Below are positions 35,561 to 45,105 of a stretch of DNA of 64,000 nucleotides, piece after piece. The translations under genes and the position numbers were made by a program. Each line of letters starts with the position of its first letter. Position 1 is the first letter of the stretch. The DNA is from Hyphomicrobiales bacterium (lineage in GTDB: Bacteria > Pseudomonadota > Alphaproteobacteria > Rhizobiales > Rhizobiaceae). The stretch is from NCBI GenBank assembly GCA_900473045.1, contig UCKS01000026.1:21633-85632 (forward strand), given 5' to 3'. The notes under the pieces were generated by a model. That model had not been told where the DNA came from and ran no database searches. It saw only the letters and a program-made list of their open reading frames with translations.

Positions 35561-37831
35561 ATGGATATGAACGAAATCAAAGAGATTTTCTTCCAGGAAT
35601 GCGAGGAGCAACTCGCCGAACTGGAATCCGGTCTCCTGAGGCTCAATGACGGCGACCGCGATCCGGAGACGGTGAATGCGGTTTTCCGTGCGGTCCACTC
35701 CATCAAGGGTGGTGCGGGAGCGTTCGGGCTGGATGATCTGGTCTCTTTCGCACACGTGTTCGAGACCACGCTTGATTGTGTTCGTTCCAACAAGCTGGAA
35801 CCCAGCCAGGATGTCCTGAAGGTGATGCTGAAGTCTGCGGACGTCCTGGCAGACCTGACCAATGTCGCGCGCGACGGCGGCAGCGTCGATCAGGCCCGTT
35901 CCGCACAGCTGATCCGCGAGCTTGAGGCGCTGGCCAAGGGCGAGGCGCCACCTGCCGCAGCTCCGGTCGCCGCCGCCCCCAAGGCCGCTCCGGTTGCTGC
36001 CGCACCGGCACCTGTCGTCAGCGACGACGGCTTTGTCCCGGTTGCCTTCTCCTTTGATGATTTCGGCGATGATGATCTGTCCGCCGATCTTCCATCCTAT
36101 GACGTCGTCTTCAAGCCGAAGTCGGAGCTCTACACCAAGGGCAATGAAGCAACGCTGCTCCTGCGCGATCTGTCGCGCCTGGGAGAAATGAGCATCCATT
36201 GCAACATGGATAGCCTGCCATCGCTCGACCAGATGGATCCGGAAGCGGCCTACTTCTCCTGGAAAGTATCGATCAAGACGGACAAGGGCGAAGATGCCGT
36301 ACGTTCGGTGTTCGAATTTGCCGAGTGGGATTGCGACCTCGAAGTAACGGCGCTTGAAACCGGTGATGTTGCAGAGGCCGTCGCTGACGACCTGCCGATG
36401 CAGCCGGTGCCGTTTGATCTGTCCGCGCTCGATGATGAGCCCGACGCGCCGCTTGGCGTGGTCGAGGAAGAAGAGCAGATCGCTGCCGTGCAGCAGGCCG
36501 TCGCCGCTGCCGAAGCCGCATCCAATGTCGTCCAAATGGCTGCCAGCGCATCGCGCGCGGTCGCCAGTGACAAGGGGGCAGCCGCTGCTGCAGCCCAGAA
36601 CAATGCCCAGCAGGCATCTGCTGCCGCACCGACCATCCGCGTCGATCTCGACCGGGTCGACCGGCTGATCAACCTCGTCGGCGAACTGGTCATCAACCAG
36701 GCCATGCTGTCGCAGAGCGTCATCGAGAATGACTCGAATGGCGTGTCCTCGATCAACATGGGTCTCGAAGAGCTGCAGCAGCTGACCCGCGAGATCCAGG
36801 ACTCGGTCATGGCGATCCGCGCCCAGCCGGTGAAGCCGGTGTTCCAGCGCATGGCCCGAACCGTCCGTGAAATCGCCGATATTACCGGTAAGTCGGTTCG
36901 CCTCGTCACCGAAGGCGAAAACACCGAAGTCGACAAGACGGTCATCGATAAGCTCGCCGAGCCTTTGACCCACATGATCCGCAACGCGGTCGATCATGGC
37001 CTCGAAATGCCGGAAAAGCGTATTGCCGCCGGCAAGAACGCCGAAGGCACGGTCAAGCTGACCGCCAAGCATCGCTCGGGCCGTATCGTCATCGAACTCT
37101 CCGACGACGGCGCCGGCATCAATCGCGAGAAGGTTCGCCAAAAGGCGATCGACAACGACCTGATCGCCGCCGATGCCAACCTGTCGGACGAGGAAATCGA
37201 CAACCTGATCTTCCACGCAGGCTTCTCCACCGCCGACAAGGTTTCCGACTTGTCCGGCCGCGGTGTCGGCATGGACGTGGTCAAGCGCTCCATCCAGGCG
37301 CTCGGCGGCCGTATCAACATCTCGTCGAAGCCTGGCCATGGCTCGGTCTTTACCATGAGCCTGCCGCTGACGCTCGCCGTTCTCGACGGCATGGTCGTCA
37401 CCGTTGCCGGCCAGACGCTGGTCGTGCCGCTGACCGCAATCGTCGAAACCCTGCAGCCGGATGCGGCAGCGATCCACTCCTTTGGCGCAACGCAGCGGTT
37501 GATTTCGATCCGCAACTCGTTCTGCCCGCTGGTCGATGTTGGCCGCATCCTGAACTTCCGCGCAACCCAGGCCAATCCGGTCGAAGGTGTCGCCCTTCTG
37601 GTCGAGTCCGAAGGTGGTGGCCAGCGCGCCCTGATGGTTGATGCCATCCAGGGTCAGCGCCAGGTCGTCATCAAGAGCCTCGAGGCCAATTATACGCACG
37701 TGCCCGGCATTGCCGCCGCCACCATTCTCGGTGATGGCCGCGTGGCGCTCATTCTGGACGTCGATGCTGTTGTTTCGGCATCGCGCGGCCAGTCCCTCCA
37801 CACCGAAACATCGCTCGCCGCCGCAGGGTAA
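35561..37831 (+). CDS. cheA: Chemotaxis histidine kinase CheA
   Basis: A 756-residue cytoplasmic kinase. The P1 Hpt domain has the phosphorylated H46 in FRAVHSIKGGAGAFG. An Ala/Pro-rich linker (about 128-152) leads to a CheY-binding P2 region (about 160-280). P3 dimerisation starts near 350 (RVDRLINLVGELVINQAML). The ATPase has HMIRNAVDHGLEMPEKR, ELSDDGAGI and SGRGVGMDVV, followed by the CheW-like domain from about 610. All key residues are present. It signals to CheY1, CheY2 and CheB. Confidence 0.97.
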   Translation: MDMNEIKEIFFQECEEQLAELESGLLRLNDGDRDPETVNAVFRAVHSIKGGAGAFGLDDLVSFAHVFETTLDCVRSNKLEPSQDVLKVMLKSADVLADLTNVARDGGSVDQARSAQLIRELEALAKGEAPPAAAPVAAAPKAAPVAAAPAPVVSDDGFVPVAFSFDDFGDDDLSADLPSYDVVFKPKSELYTKGNEATLLLRDLSRLGEMSIHCNMDSLPSLDQMDPEAAYFSWKVSIKTDKGEDAVRSVFEFAEWDCDLEVTALETGDVAEAVADDLPMQPVPFDLSALDDEPDAPLGVVEEEEQIAAVQQAVAAAEAASNVVQMAASASRAVASDKGAAAAAAQNNAQQASAAAPTIRVDLDRVDRLINLVGELVINQAMLSQSVIENDSNGVSSINMGLEELQQLTREIQDSVMAIRAQPVKPVFQRMARTVREIADITGKSVRLVTEGENTEVDKTVIDKLAEPLTHMIRNAVDHGLEMPEKRIAAGKNAEGTVKLTAKHRSGRIVIELSDDGAGINREKVRQKAIDNDLIAADANLSDEEIDNLIFHAGFSTADKVSDLSGRGVGMDVVKRSIQALGGRINISSKPGHGSVFTMSLPLTLAVLDGMVVTVAGQTLVVPLTAIVETLQPDAAAIHSFGATQRLISIRNSFCPLVDVGRILNFRATQANPVEGVALLVESEGGGQRALMVDAIQGQRQVVIKSLEANYTHVPGIAAATILGDGRVALILDVDAVVSASRGQSLHTETSLAAAG

Positions 37832-37836
37832 GGACT

Positions 37837-38304
37837 ATGACGCTTCTCGCAAAAAATCTGACGAAAGGGGGGCGCGAGTTCATCGCCTTTCGAATCGGCG
37901 ATCAGGAATTCTGCGTCAACGTCATGTCCGTGCGGGAAATCCGCGGCTGGGCACCGGCAACACCGATGCCGCATGCGCCACAATATGTGCTTGGCGTCAT
38001 TAATTTGCGCGGTGCGGTCCTACCTATCATCGATCTTTCGGCCCGCCTCGGCATGAAGCCGGCCGAGCCGACAGTGCGCCACGTCATCATCGTGACGCAG
38101 GTCAAGCACAAGGTTGTCGGCCTGCTGGTGGAGGCAGTCTCGGACATCCTGACAATCAAGGACGAGGATATCCAGCCGACGCCGGATATGTCGTCCGACT
38201 TCGAGCGGACATTTGCCCGCGGCATGCTGGCGATCGAAGGGCGGATGATTTGCCTGATCGAGCTTGAGGCCGTATTTCCTCATACCGAAAGTGAAGCTGC
38301 ATGA
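37837..38304 (+). CDS. cheW: Chemotaxis coupling protein CheW
   Basis: A 155-residue CheW-fold adaptor linking receptors to CheA. Characteristic stretches are FRIGDQEFCVNVMSVREIRGW, YVLGVINLRGAVLPIIDLSARLG and a late GLLVEAVSDIL. It begins five bases after cheA and its end overlaps cheR by four bases. Confidence 0.95.
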   Translation: MTLLAKNLTKGGREFIAFRIGDQEFCVNVMSVREIRGWAPATPMPHAPQYVLGVINLRGAVLPIIDLSARLGMKPAEPTVRHVIIVTQVKHKVVGLLVEAVSDILTIKDEDIQPTPDMSSDFERTFARGMLAIEGRMICLIELEAVFPHTESEAA

Positions 38305-39209
38305 GCATGCCAGCCGCCTTTGACAGCAAGCTACCCCCGGACGAGTGCCTGGCGAGCGGTGAGTATCCGCTGACCCGCCGCGACCTCGCCGAAATTGCTG
38401 CCATGATCTATGCCGATGCGGGCATCTATCTCAATGAATCGAAGGCTTCGCTCGTCTACTCGCGGCTTTCCAAGCATATTCGTAATATCGGTCTGAAGGG
38501 TTTTCGCGACTATTGCCAGCTGGTGTCCTCGCCGGCCGGTGCCGCCGAGCGCCGTGACATGCTTTCGCACCTGACGACGAATTTTACCCGCTTCTTTCGC
38601 GAGAACCATCATTTCGAGCACCTGAAGAGCGATGTTCTGCCGGAGCTTATCGCGCGTGCCAAAAATGGCGGCCGGGTGCGCATCTGGTCAGCGGCCTGCT
38701 CGGATGGGCAGGAGCCTTATTCGATCGCGCTGACAGTCCTGTCGATGCTGCCGAATGCTGCGGATTACGATTTCCGTATTCTGGCGACCGATATCGACCC
38801 CAAGATCCTGGCGCTGGCCCGGGCCGGCAGCTATGATGCCACCGCCCTTGAAACCGTCAGCCCGGCGATGCGCAAGCAATGGTTCACCGAAACCGCAGTC
38901 AACGGCCGCCAGAAATGGCAGGTTGATGACCGGGTCAAGAAACTCATCACCTTCAACGAACTGAACCTGATGGCGCAGTGGCCCTTCAAGGGCCAGTTCG
39001 ACGTGATCTTCTGCCGCAACGTCGTGATCTATTTCGACGAGCCGACCCAGATGAAGATCTGGTCGCGGTTCGGCGGCATGCTCAATGGCAAGGGGCATCT
39101 CTATATCGGCCATTCCGAACGCGTCTCCGGCGATGCGAAGTCGGTCTTCGACAATATCGGCATCACCACCTATCGCTACAACGGCAAACCGCATGGAGGC
39201 CGCTCATGA
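38301..39209 (+). CDS. cheR: Chemoreceptor methyltransferase CheR
   Basis: A 302-residue SAM-dependent methyltransferase that methylates glutamates of chemoreceptors. The N-terminal helical domain ends with [18 protein letters not shown]; the SAM fold has [30 protein letters not shown] and the catalytic-region [14 protein letters not shown]. It overlaps cheW and cheB by four bases each (ATGA). Confidence 0.96.
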   Translation: MSMPAAFDSKLPPDECLASGEYPLTRRDLAEIAAMIYADAGIYLNESKASLVYSRLSKHIRNIGLKGFRDYCQLVSSPAGAAERRDMLSHLTTNFTRFFRENHHFEHLKSDVLPELIARAKNGGRVRIWSAACSDGQEPYSIALTVLSMLPNAADYDFRILATDIDPKILALARAGSYDATALETVSPAMRKQWFTETAVNGRQKWQVDDRVKKLITFNELNLMAQWPFKGQFDVIFCRNVVIYFDEPTQMKIWSRFGGMLNGKGHLYIGHSERVSGDAKSVFDNIGITTYRYNGKPHGGRS

Positions 39210-40261
39210 GTGTTGCGCGCGTTCTTGTTGTTGACGATTCCGCCACCATGCGGGGGCTGATCACGGCTATCTTGAGCAGCGATCCGGAAATTCAGGTCAT
39301 TGGCCAGGCGGCTGATGCCATGCAGGCGCGCCAGGCGATCAAGGATCTCGATCCCGACGTCATCACGCTCGACATCGAGATGCCCAATATGAATGGGCTG
39401 GAGTTTCTCGAAAAGATCATGCGGCTGCGCCCGATGCCGGTTATCATGGTCTCGACCCTGACGCACAAGGGCGCGGAAGCCTCGCTGGCTGCGCTGGAAA
39501 TCGGCGCCTTCGATTGTGTCGGCAAGCCGTTGCCGGGGGACCCGCATCCGTTCCGCGATCTCGCCGAAAAAGTGAAGGCCGCAGCCCGTTCGCAGCGCAA
39601 GTTCATCATTTCCGGCAACAAGGTCGCCGCCCCCAGCGCCGCCAACGCCAATGCGGCGTCCGATTACCGGGTCGGCCGCAAGATCGTCGCGATCGGATCA
39701 TCAACCGGCGGCGTCGAGGCCCTGATTACGGTTCTGCAGAAGTTTCCGGCCAATTGCCCGCCGACGTTGATCACGCAGCATATGCCGCACACCTTCACCA
39801 GGAGTTTTGCCGAGCGTCTCAACCGCATCTGTGCCCCGACGGTGGCGGAGGCCACGGATGGCGCGCGGCTGGAGATCGGCAAGGTCTATCTGGCCCCAGG
39901 CGGCGAACGCCACCTGCAGGTCGTCAACCCGACATCACCCAGCTGCCGTCTGCTGGACAGAGAACCGGTCAACGGTCATCGCCCGTCCGTCGATGTGCTG
40001 TTTGATTCCGTGGCCGAACTTGCCGGCCGCAATGCAGTCGGTGTGATCCTGACCGGGATGGGCCGTGATGGCGCATCCGGTCTGTTGAAAATGCGCCACG
40101 CAGGTGCCCGCACATTCGGTCAGAATGAAAAAACCTGCGTTGTCTATGGAATGCCGAGGGTTGCCTACGAACTAGGCGCCGTCGAAACACAACTCCCCCT
40201 CGGCTCAATCGGGGAAGAAGTCCTGAAAAGCACTGCCGCCCGAAGAGAAGGAAGCGAATAA
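39206..40261 (+). CDS. cheB: Protein-glutamate methylesterase/deamidase CheB
   Basis: A 351-residue two-domain protein. The receiver has D56 in [13 protein letters not shown]. The C-terminal esterase has the Ser in [11 protein letters not shown], the His in [12 protein letters not shown] and the Asp in [11 protein letters not shown]. It demethylates receptors and provides adaptation, activated by CheA. ATG at 39206 overlaps cheR as ATGA; the frame upstream of it is a shadow inside cheR. Confidence 0.96.
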   Translation: MSVARVLVVDDSATMRGLITAILSSDPEIQVIGQAADAMQARQAIKDLDPDVITLDIEMPNMNGLEFLEKIMRLRPMPVIMVSTLTHKGAEASLAALEIGAFDCVGKPLPGDPHPFRDLAEKVKAAARSQRKFIISGNKVAAPSAANANAASDYRVGRKIVAIGSSTGGVEALITVLQKFPANCPPTLITQHMPHTFTRSFAERLNRICAPTVAEATDGARLEIGKVYLAPGGERHLQVVNPTSPSCRLLDREPVNGHRPSVDVLFDSVAELAGRNAVGVILTGMGRDGASGLLKMRHAGARTFGQNEKTCVVYGMPRVAYELGAVETQLPLGSIGEEVLKSTAARREGSE

Positions 40262-40651
40262 ATGTCCCTAGCGGAAAAAATCAAAGTTCTGATCGTCGAT
40301 GATCAGGTCACCAGCCGCCTGCTGCTGGGTGATGCCCTGCAACAGCTTGGTTTCAAGCAGATCACGGTTGCCGGCGATGGCGAGCAGGGGGCCAAGATCA
40401 TGGCAGCTCAGCCGCATCATCTGGTGATCTCCGATTTCAACATGCCGAAGATGGACGGTCTTGGCCTGCTTGCTGCGGTGCGCAACAATCCGGCCACGAA
40501 GAAAGCCGCCTTCATCATGCTGACGGCCCAGGGCGACCGCGCACTGGTGACCAAGGCTGCGGCACTCGGAGCCAATAACGTGCTCGCCAAGCCTTTCACC
40601 ATCGAAAAGATGAAAGCTGCAATCGAAGCCGTTTTTGGGGTATTGAAATGA
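40262..40651 (+). CDS. cheY2: Chemotaxis response regulator CheY2 (motor-binding)
   Basis: A 129-residue receiver. D13/D14 are in LIVDDQVTS and the phosphorylated residue is D58 in [11 protein letters not shown], as in S. meliloti CheY2, which slows the flagellar motor. Thr in MLTAQGD and Lys in LAKPF complete the site. The ATG starts the base after the cheB stop. Confidence 0.94.
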   Translation: MSLAEKIKVLIVDDQVTSRLLLGDALQQLGFKQITVAGDGEQGAKIMAAQPHHLVISDFNMPKMDGLGLLAAVRNNPATKKAAFIMLTAQGDRALVTKAAALGANNVLAKPFTIEKMKAAIEAVFGVLK

Positions 40652-41202
40652 TCACTGAGGCTGCGACCAGGCGCGTGCATGTCATCCAGGGCGAATGGAA
40701 GGTGGTCAACGATCCAGACGTCGTACTGTCGACCATCCTCGGTTCCTGCGTGGCTGCGTGCATGCGCGATCCGGTCGCGGGTGTCGGTGGCATGAACCAT
40801 TTCCTTCTGCCGGGTTCGGCGGATGCGATTTCGTCCGGCGGCGATGCAACGCGTTACGGCGTGCATCTGATGGAATTGCTGATCAACGGGCTCCTGAAGA
40901 AAGGAGCCCGCCGTGAGCGGCTGGAAGCGAAGATCTTTGGTGGTGCCAAGACGATCGCGCGCTTCTCCAATGTCGGCGAGCAGAATGCGCTGTTTGCGCG
41001 CCAGTTTCTGATGGACGAAGGCATCCAGGTGGTCGGCGAGAGCACCGGTGGCGATCATGGCCGCAAGCTTGAATACTGGCCGCTCAGTGGCCGCGCCCGG
41101 CAATATGCGCTGACGGGCGTGGAAGCACAGAAGGCTGTGGCTCAGGAGCAGCGTCCAAGGCCGATACCGAAGCCTGTCGACAATGCGATCGAGTTTTTCT
41201 AG
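40648..41202 (+). CDS. cheD: Chemoreceptor glutamine deamidase CheD
   Basis: A 184-residue deamidase that converts receptor glutamines to glutamates. The catalytic Cys is C34 in [12 protein letters not shown] and the His is H51 in [31 protein letters not shown] is the conserved middle. It overlaps cheY2 by four bases. A hairpin follows before cheT. Confidence 0.94.
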   Translation: MITEAATRRVHVIQGEWKVVNDPDVVLSTILGSCVAACMRDPVAGVGGMNHFLLPGSADAISSGGDATRYGVHLMELLINGLLKKGARRERLEAKIFGGAKTIARFSNVGEQNALFARQFLMDEGIQVVGESTGGDHGRKLEYWPLSGRARQYALTGVEAQKAVAQEQRPRPIPKPVDNAIEFF

Positions 41203-41214
41203 CGCTTGGGTGGG

Positions 41215-41235
41215 ATCCCGGGATCACCCCGGGAT
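41215..41235. terminator. Hairpin in the cheD-cheT spacer
   Basis: ATCCCGGG (41215-41222) and CCCGGGAT (41228-41235) form a perfect eight-base stem with a five-base loop, 12 bases after the cheD stop. No T-run follows. It may attenuate, or stabilise the 3' end of, the upstream che transcript relative to cheT. Confidence 0.5.
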
Positions 41236-41315
41236 GTGCTTTGGCAAGGTGTTTAGCGTAGCCGTTCGGTGGGGGTAGTCCCGAGCGGCATTTGTTGCCA
41301 GCGTGAGGGCGTGTA

Positions 41316-41708
41316 ATGCTGACTGAAATGAAGAACCATATGCCTCACGTCGATGAGGCGCTCCCGGATGTGATGATACGCATCGTTTCGGAACTCTATG
41401 ATGTGGCTTATCTCATCGAGCGGATCGAACCGATGCTCAGCGATATTCATGGCGAGGCGATGCTGGAATCGTCTGACCGGATAAAGGTCCTGCAGGGTAT
41501 CGATCTGGCCGTCCAGAAGACGCGCGGTCTGGCCGAGTTCATCGACACGGTCACTGCGGCCATCCCGCAGTCCTGGCTGGTGGACGTCACGACGGCGCTC
41601 AATCTCGTCAAGCTTGCCGATATGCAGAAGTCGCTCGGCAACGGCATGCTCCGTCACGGCCATTCGCAGCCGCTGACTGAAGCCGCCGGAGATTTCGAGG
41701 CCTTCTAG
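41316..41708 (+). CDS. cheT: CheT, rhizobial chemotaxis protein with DxxxQ motif
   Basis: A 130-residue helical protein located where S. meliloti has cheT, the last gene of its che operon. It carries D63-L-A-V-Q67, the acid-xxx-Gln pattern used by CheZ/CheX/CheC-type CheY phosphatases, on a predicted helix. A role in ending or adapting the CheY signal is therefore inferred. ATG at 41316 has GTGAGGGCG upstream; an ATG four codons later is possible. A 113-base spacer with a hairpin separates it from cheD, unlike the overlapping genes before it. Confidence 0.8.
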   Translation: MLTEMKNHMPHVDEALPDVMIRIVSELYDVAYLIERIEPMLSDIHGEAMLESSDRIKVLQGIDLAVQKTRGLAEFIDTVTAAIPQSWLVDVTTALNLVKLADMQKSLGNGMLRHGHSQPLTEAAGDFEAF

Positions 41709-41738
41709 CCCCCCTCAACCTCTCTTTACTTCCTTTCG

Positions 41739-41773
41739 CCGCCGCCTCGACAACCGTCGTGAGCGGCGGTTTT
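41739..41773 (+). terminator. Terminator of the che operon
   Basis: CCGCCGC (41739-41745) pairs with GCGGCGG (41763-41769), followed directly by TTTTG. The stem is G/C-rich with a long loop and lies 31 bases after the cheT stop, consistent with the end of the che operon. Confidence 0.75.
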
Positions 41774-42086
41774 GTTTGGTCGATCTTCGATTGTTGATGT
41801 TTTCAGCCAATGTCCCGTCGTCGGATGGCACGCTTTCAACGCTTGATCTTTTTTCGAGTCTTGCTGCGATGCACAAAGAGGTGCGGCAGCGGGCGCAGCA
41901 GCCATTCCGCAGACGCTTGTGGTTCGGTAAACGGCGCATCGGTCGGAGGGCCGATCGGCGCCAGTAAGAACTAATACAACGGAATCGTTGCGGTTTTTTC
42001 GTCAAGATGGAAAGAGGCGGCGGAACCAAACGGCCACTGGAGGGTTATGTCGCCGAGGGTCATTTCACGATCCCAAGGAGATCCCA
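41774..42086. other. Intergenic region between che operon and PepSY gene
   Basis: About 310 bases. A 63-codon frame at 41776-41967 and its antisense have no ribosome site or family likeness and are not called. The region must hold the promoter of the PepSY gene. Nothing else is recognised. Confidence 0.4.
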
Positions 42087-42407
42087 GTGAACAAATTTAT
42101 CATCGCATCGGCGATCGTCGCCCTGTCCGCAACGTCCGTCTTCGCACAGGCAGCAACGCCTTCAGCCAATCCCAATGGCGACACGCCGGCCGTTGCAACG
42201 CCATCCGATCAGAACGCCACTGCACCTGTCGAAGGTGCAAACAGCTTCACCGAAGGTCAGGCCACCGACCGCATCGTCGAAGCCGGATACGCCAACGTGA
42301 CTGAGCTGAAGCTTGACGACAAGGGTGTCTGGCAGGCGAAGGCCACCAAGGACGGCAAGCCGGTCATGGTGTCCCTGGATTATCAGGGCAACATCGTCGC
42401 CAAGTAA
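42087..42407 (+). CDS. Periplasmic PepSY-domain-like protein
   Basis: A 106-residue exported protein starting with GTG, preceded by an excellent AAGGAG site. The signal peptide covers about 1-21 (KFIIASAIVALSATSVFAQ). A polar low-complexity linker rich in Ala, Pro and Thr leads to a small PepSY-like fold (AGYANVTELKLDDKGVWQA, then a beta pair ending GNIVAK). Such domains often bind or inhibit periplasmic proteases or sense envelope state; the role here is unknown. It precedes the DUF1269 gene by 46 bases and may be cotranscribed. Confidence 0.75.
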   Translation: MNKFIIASAIVALSATSVFAQAATPSANPNGDTPAVATPSDQNATAPVEGANSFTEGQATDRIVEAGYANVTELKLDDKGVWQAKATKDGKPVMVSLDYQGNIVAK

Positions 42408-42453
42408 GCGCCTTGAAGCATAACAGCCAAAAATAACAACACGGAGAAACACC

Positions 42454-43062
42454 ATGACAAAGACCGTTACAGGACTGTTCGACCAATATGCTGACGCGAC
42501 CGCTGCCGTTGACCAGCTGAAGGCTGCCGGTATTTCCGACGATGACATCAGCATCGTTTCAAACAACGCGGATGGCCGCCACAAGGGTGACACGAACGAT
42601 GTTGCCGAAGACGCCGGCGCCGGTGCCGGTATCGGCGCTGCAGTCGGTGGTGTCGGCGGCCTGTTGACAGGGCTCGGCATCATGGCAATCCCGGGTGTTG
42701 GTCCCGTCGTGGCTGCCGGTTGGCTTGCGGCAACAGCTGCGGGCGCAGTTGCAGGTGCCGTGGTCGGCGGAGCTGCCGGTGGTATCATCGGTGCACTGAC
42801 GGACTCCGGTGTCGATGAGCGCGATGCGCATGTCTATGCTGAAGGTGTGCGCCGTGGCGGCACCTTGGTAACGGCAAAGGTCGACGACGCTCGCGCCTCG
42901 GAGGCCGAAGCCATCCTGAAGCGCTCGAACTGGGTTGATCTGCCTGCTCGCCGGACTGCCTATGAAGGCCAGGGCTGGAAGGGTTTCGACGACGCGTCAA
43001 AGCCCTATACCCAGGCTGAAATCGATGCAGACCGCGCCCGCTATCCAGGCCGCGTTTTGTAA
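42454..43062 (+). CDS. General stress protein 17M-like/DUF1269-type glycine-zipper protein
   Basis: A 202-residue protein. The N-terminal 50 residues (TVTGLFDQYADATAAVDQLK then GISDDDISIVSN) match the general-stress 17M-like domain. Residues about 55-110 form a glycine/alanine-rich zipper with two hydrophobic helices (GVGGLLTGLGIMAIPGVGPV, AGAVVGGAAGGIIGALTD). The C-terminal part repeats an alpha-beta unit and a soluble tail. It is probably an inner-membrane stress protein. ACGGAGAAAC precedes the ATG. It is not part of the usual rhizobial che-fla gene order. Confidence 0.8.
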   Translation: MTKTVTGLFDQYADATAAVDQLKAAGISDDDISIVSNNADGRHKGDTNDVAEDAGAGAGIGAAVGGVGGLLTGLGIMAIPGVGPVVAAGWLAATAAGAVAGAVVGGAAGGIIGALTDSGVDERDAHVYAEGVRRGGTLVTAKVDDARASEAEAILKRSNWVDLPARRTAYEGQGWKGFDDASKPYTQAEIDADRARYPGRVL

Positions 43063-43099
43063 TCTGATATTGTTGTCAGCGAATATCGATATCTGCACC

Positions 43100-43121
43100 G
43101 GGGCCGTCGAAAGACGGCCCC
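43100..43121 (+). terminator. Terminator hairpin after the DUF1269 gene
   Basis: GGGGCCGTC and GACGGCCCC pair perfectly over nine bases around a GAAA-type tetraloop, 37 bases after the stop codon. The following bases are GTTCTGC, only slightly T-rich. It separates this gene pair from fliF. Confidence 0.7.
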
Positions 43122-43352
43122 GTTCTGCATGAACTGTGCCGATAGAGCATCTATCCGCGTTCCGGCCATTCGGATGGGCCAAGACAAGTTCGCGCAAGTT
43201 TCGTTTTCTAGTGTGCCAATCGGGACTGGTAGATTTGTGCGCGATTTGACGAAGCCACATCCATCAGCAGCCCGAATGTTTGGATCTGCGCATGTTCAAT
43301 CCCCAGGCGATGTTGTCTGAACGGAACATGGGCCACTGGGTGCGGAAACAGA

Positions 43353-45041
43353 ATGAATCTGTTGGATCAACTTTCGACGGTCACGAAAAACCTGGCCAGT
43401 CTCGGGCAGGGCAAGCTCATTGCGCTGATTTCAGCCGGTGTCATCGCGGTGGCGATCGTTCTCGCTGCCGGGCTCTACGTCAACAAACCCTCCTATGAAA
43501 CGCTGTATGTCGGGCTGGAAAGCAATGACCTCAACCAGGTCAGCGTTGCCCTTGCCGAAGCAAACATCAATTTCGAGGTCGGTTCCGATGGCGCGAGCAT
43601 TCAGGTCCCGGTCGGGATGACGGGCAAGGCCAGACTGTATCTGGCCGAGCGCGGTCTGCCCAACAGCGCCAATGCCGGCTACGAACTCTTCGACAATGTC
43701 GGTTCGCTCGGCCTCACCTCATTCATGCAGGAAGTCACCCGCGTCCGCGCCCTCGAAGGTGAGATCGCCCGTACCATCCAGCAGATTTCCGGAATTTCCG
43801 CCGCCCGCGTCCACATCGTCATGGCCGACCGCGGCAGCTTCAGAAAAGCCGAGCAGAACCCGACGGCCTCGGTGATGATCCGTGCCAGCGCCAATATCGG
43901 CCGCAATGCCGCAGCCTCGATCCGCCATCTGGTGGCTTCGTCCGTTCCGGGCCTCGGCATCGACGACGTCACCATCCTCGATTCGACCGGTCAGCTGCTT
44001 GCCTCCGGCGACGATCCCGCCAATAGCGCCATGAACCAGTCGCTTGGCATCATTCAGAACGTCCAGAGAGAGGTCGAAAACAACATCGACAAGGCTCTGA
44101 CGCCGTTCCTCGGCATGGACAATTTTCGCGCCAGCGTCACCGCCAAGCTGAACACCGACACCCAGCAGATCCAGGAAACGATGTTCGATCCGGAATCGCG
44201 TGTCGAACGCTCGACAAGGGTCACCAAGGAACAGCAGAAATCCAGCCAGCAGCAGGCAGACAATGCGGCGACCGTTCAGCAGAACGTTCCGCAGGCAGCA
44301 CCCACAGGCGGCGCTGCCGGACCTCAGTCGAACGACCAGACCGAGAAAAAGGAAGAGCAGACCAACTACGAGATCAACTCGAAGACCGTCGCTACCGTCA
44401 AGAGCAGCTATACGCTCGAAAAGCTTTCGGTCGCCGTCGTCGTCAATCGCGGCCGGGTGGCCGCCATGATCGGCGAAGGTGCCGACCAGGCGAAGATCGA
44501 CGCCTATATCCAGGACATGCAGAAAATCGTCGCCTCAGCCGTTGGCCTCGACCCGGCACGTGGCGACATGATCACGCTGACGGCCATGGATTTCGTCAAC
44601 ACGCAACTGCTCGATGAAGCCGTCGCTGGTCCCGGCATCATGGAAACCCTGACCCGCAATGTCGGCGGCATCATCAACGCACTCGCCTTCGTCGTCGTGG
44701 CCGTCGTGGTGGTGTGGATGGGCATGCGACCTCTGGCCCGCTCGATGGGTCTGGGCGGTCCGGGTGTAGCGCTGAACGATAACGAACCGGTCGGCCTGGA
44801 ACTGCCCGACTTCTCGCCCGCCGCAAACGGAGGTGGAGGCGGCGCGCTGATGGAAGGTTTCGGTTCCGACTTTGGCTTCGACAGCACCGACGACCTGCTC
44901 AGCCTGGGCGACGACAGCGAAGGCGGCTTCAACCGGCGCGTCAAGGAAGGCCCGGAACGCAGGCTCGCCCGCATGGTCGAGATCAGCGAAGAGCGCGCCG
45001 CCAAGATCCTGCGCAAATGGGTCGCCGAAAAAGCGGCCTGA
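43353..45041 (+). CDS. fliF: Flagellar MS-ring protein FliF
   Basis: A 562-residue inner-membrane ring protein and assembly base of the flagellum. The first membrane helix is at about 25-45 (ALISAGVIAVAIVLAAGLYV), then YETLYVGLESNDLNQV and the ring-building motifs SGISAARVHIVMADRGSF. A Gln/Glu-rich stretch (about 285-340) is the periplasmic variable loop. The second helix lies near 440-455 and the acidic C terminus (MVEISEERAAKILRKWV) binds FliG. About 290 bases upstream have no gene and should carry its promoter. Confidence 0.96.
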   Translation: MNLLDQLSTVTKNLASLGQGKLIALISAGVIAVAIVLAAGLYVNKPSYETLYVGLESNDLNQVSVALAEANINFEVGSDGASIQVPVGMTGKARLYLAERGLPNSANAGYELFDNVGSLGLTSFMQEVTRVRALEGEIARTIQQISGISAARVHIVMADRGSFRKAEQNPTASVMIRASANIGRNAAASIRHLVASSVPGLGIDDVTILDSTGQLLASGDDPANSAMNQSLGIIQNVQREVENNIDKALTPFLGMDNFRASVTAKLNTDTQQIQETMFDPESRVERSTRVTKEQQKSSQQQADNAATVQQNVPQAAPTGGAAGPQSNDQTEKKEEQTNYEINSKTVATVKSSYTLEKLSVAVVVNRGRVAAMIGEGADQAKIDAYIQDMQKIVASAVGLDPARGDMITLTAMDFVNTQLLDEAVAGPGIMETLTRNVGGIINALAFVVVAVVVVWMGMRPLARSMGLGGPGVALNDNEPVGLELPDFSPAANGGGGGALMEGFGSDFGFDSTDDLLSLGDDSEGGFNRRVKEGPERRLARMVEISEERAAKILRKWVAEKAA

Positions 45042-45079
45042 GGCCCGGCGCTCTCTTCTGCCTCAAACCAGGTTCTGCG

Positions 45080-45105
45080 AAAACCCGTCCCGTCGGCGGG
45101 TTTTT
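45080..45105 (+). terminator. Terminator of fliF
   Basis: AAAACCCG (45080-45087) pairs with CGGGTTTT (45097-45104), and the T-run continues one base more. It lies 38 bases after the fliF stop and is a good intrinsic terminator, so visN must have its own promoter. Confidence 0.85.

Noticed and set aside
35489..37801. A 770-codon open frame antisense to cheA
   Set aside because: It is a GC-rich shadow; the plus-strand cheA has every catalytic motif, and the antisense product has no recognisable domains.
41776..41967. 63-codon frame downstream of the che terminator
   Set aside because: No ribosome site, Arg-rich translation, and no family likeness; both strands look non-coding.
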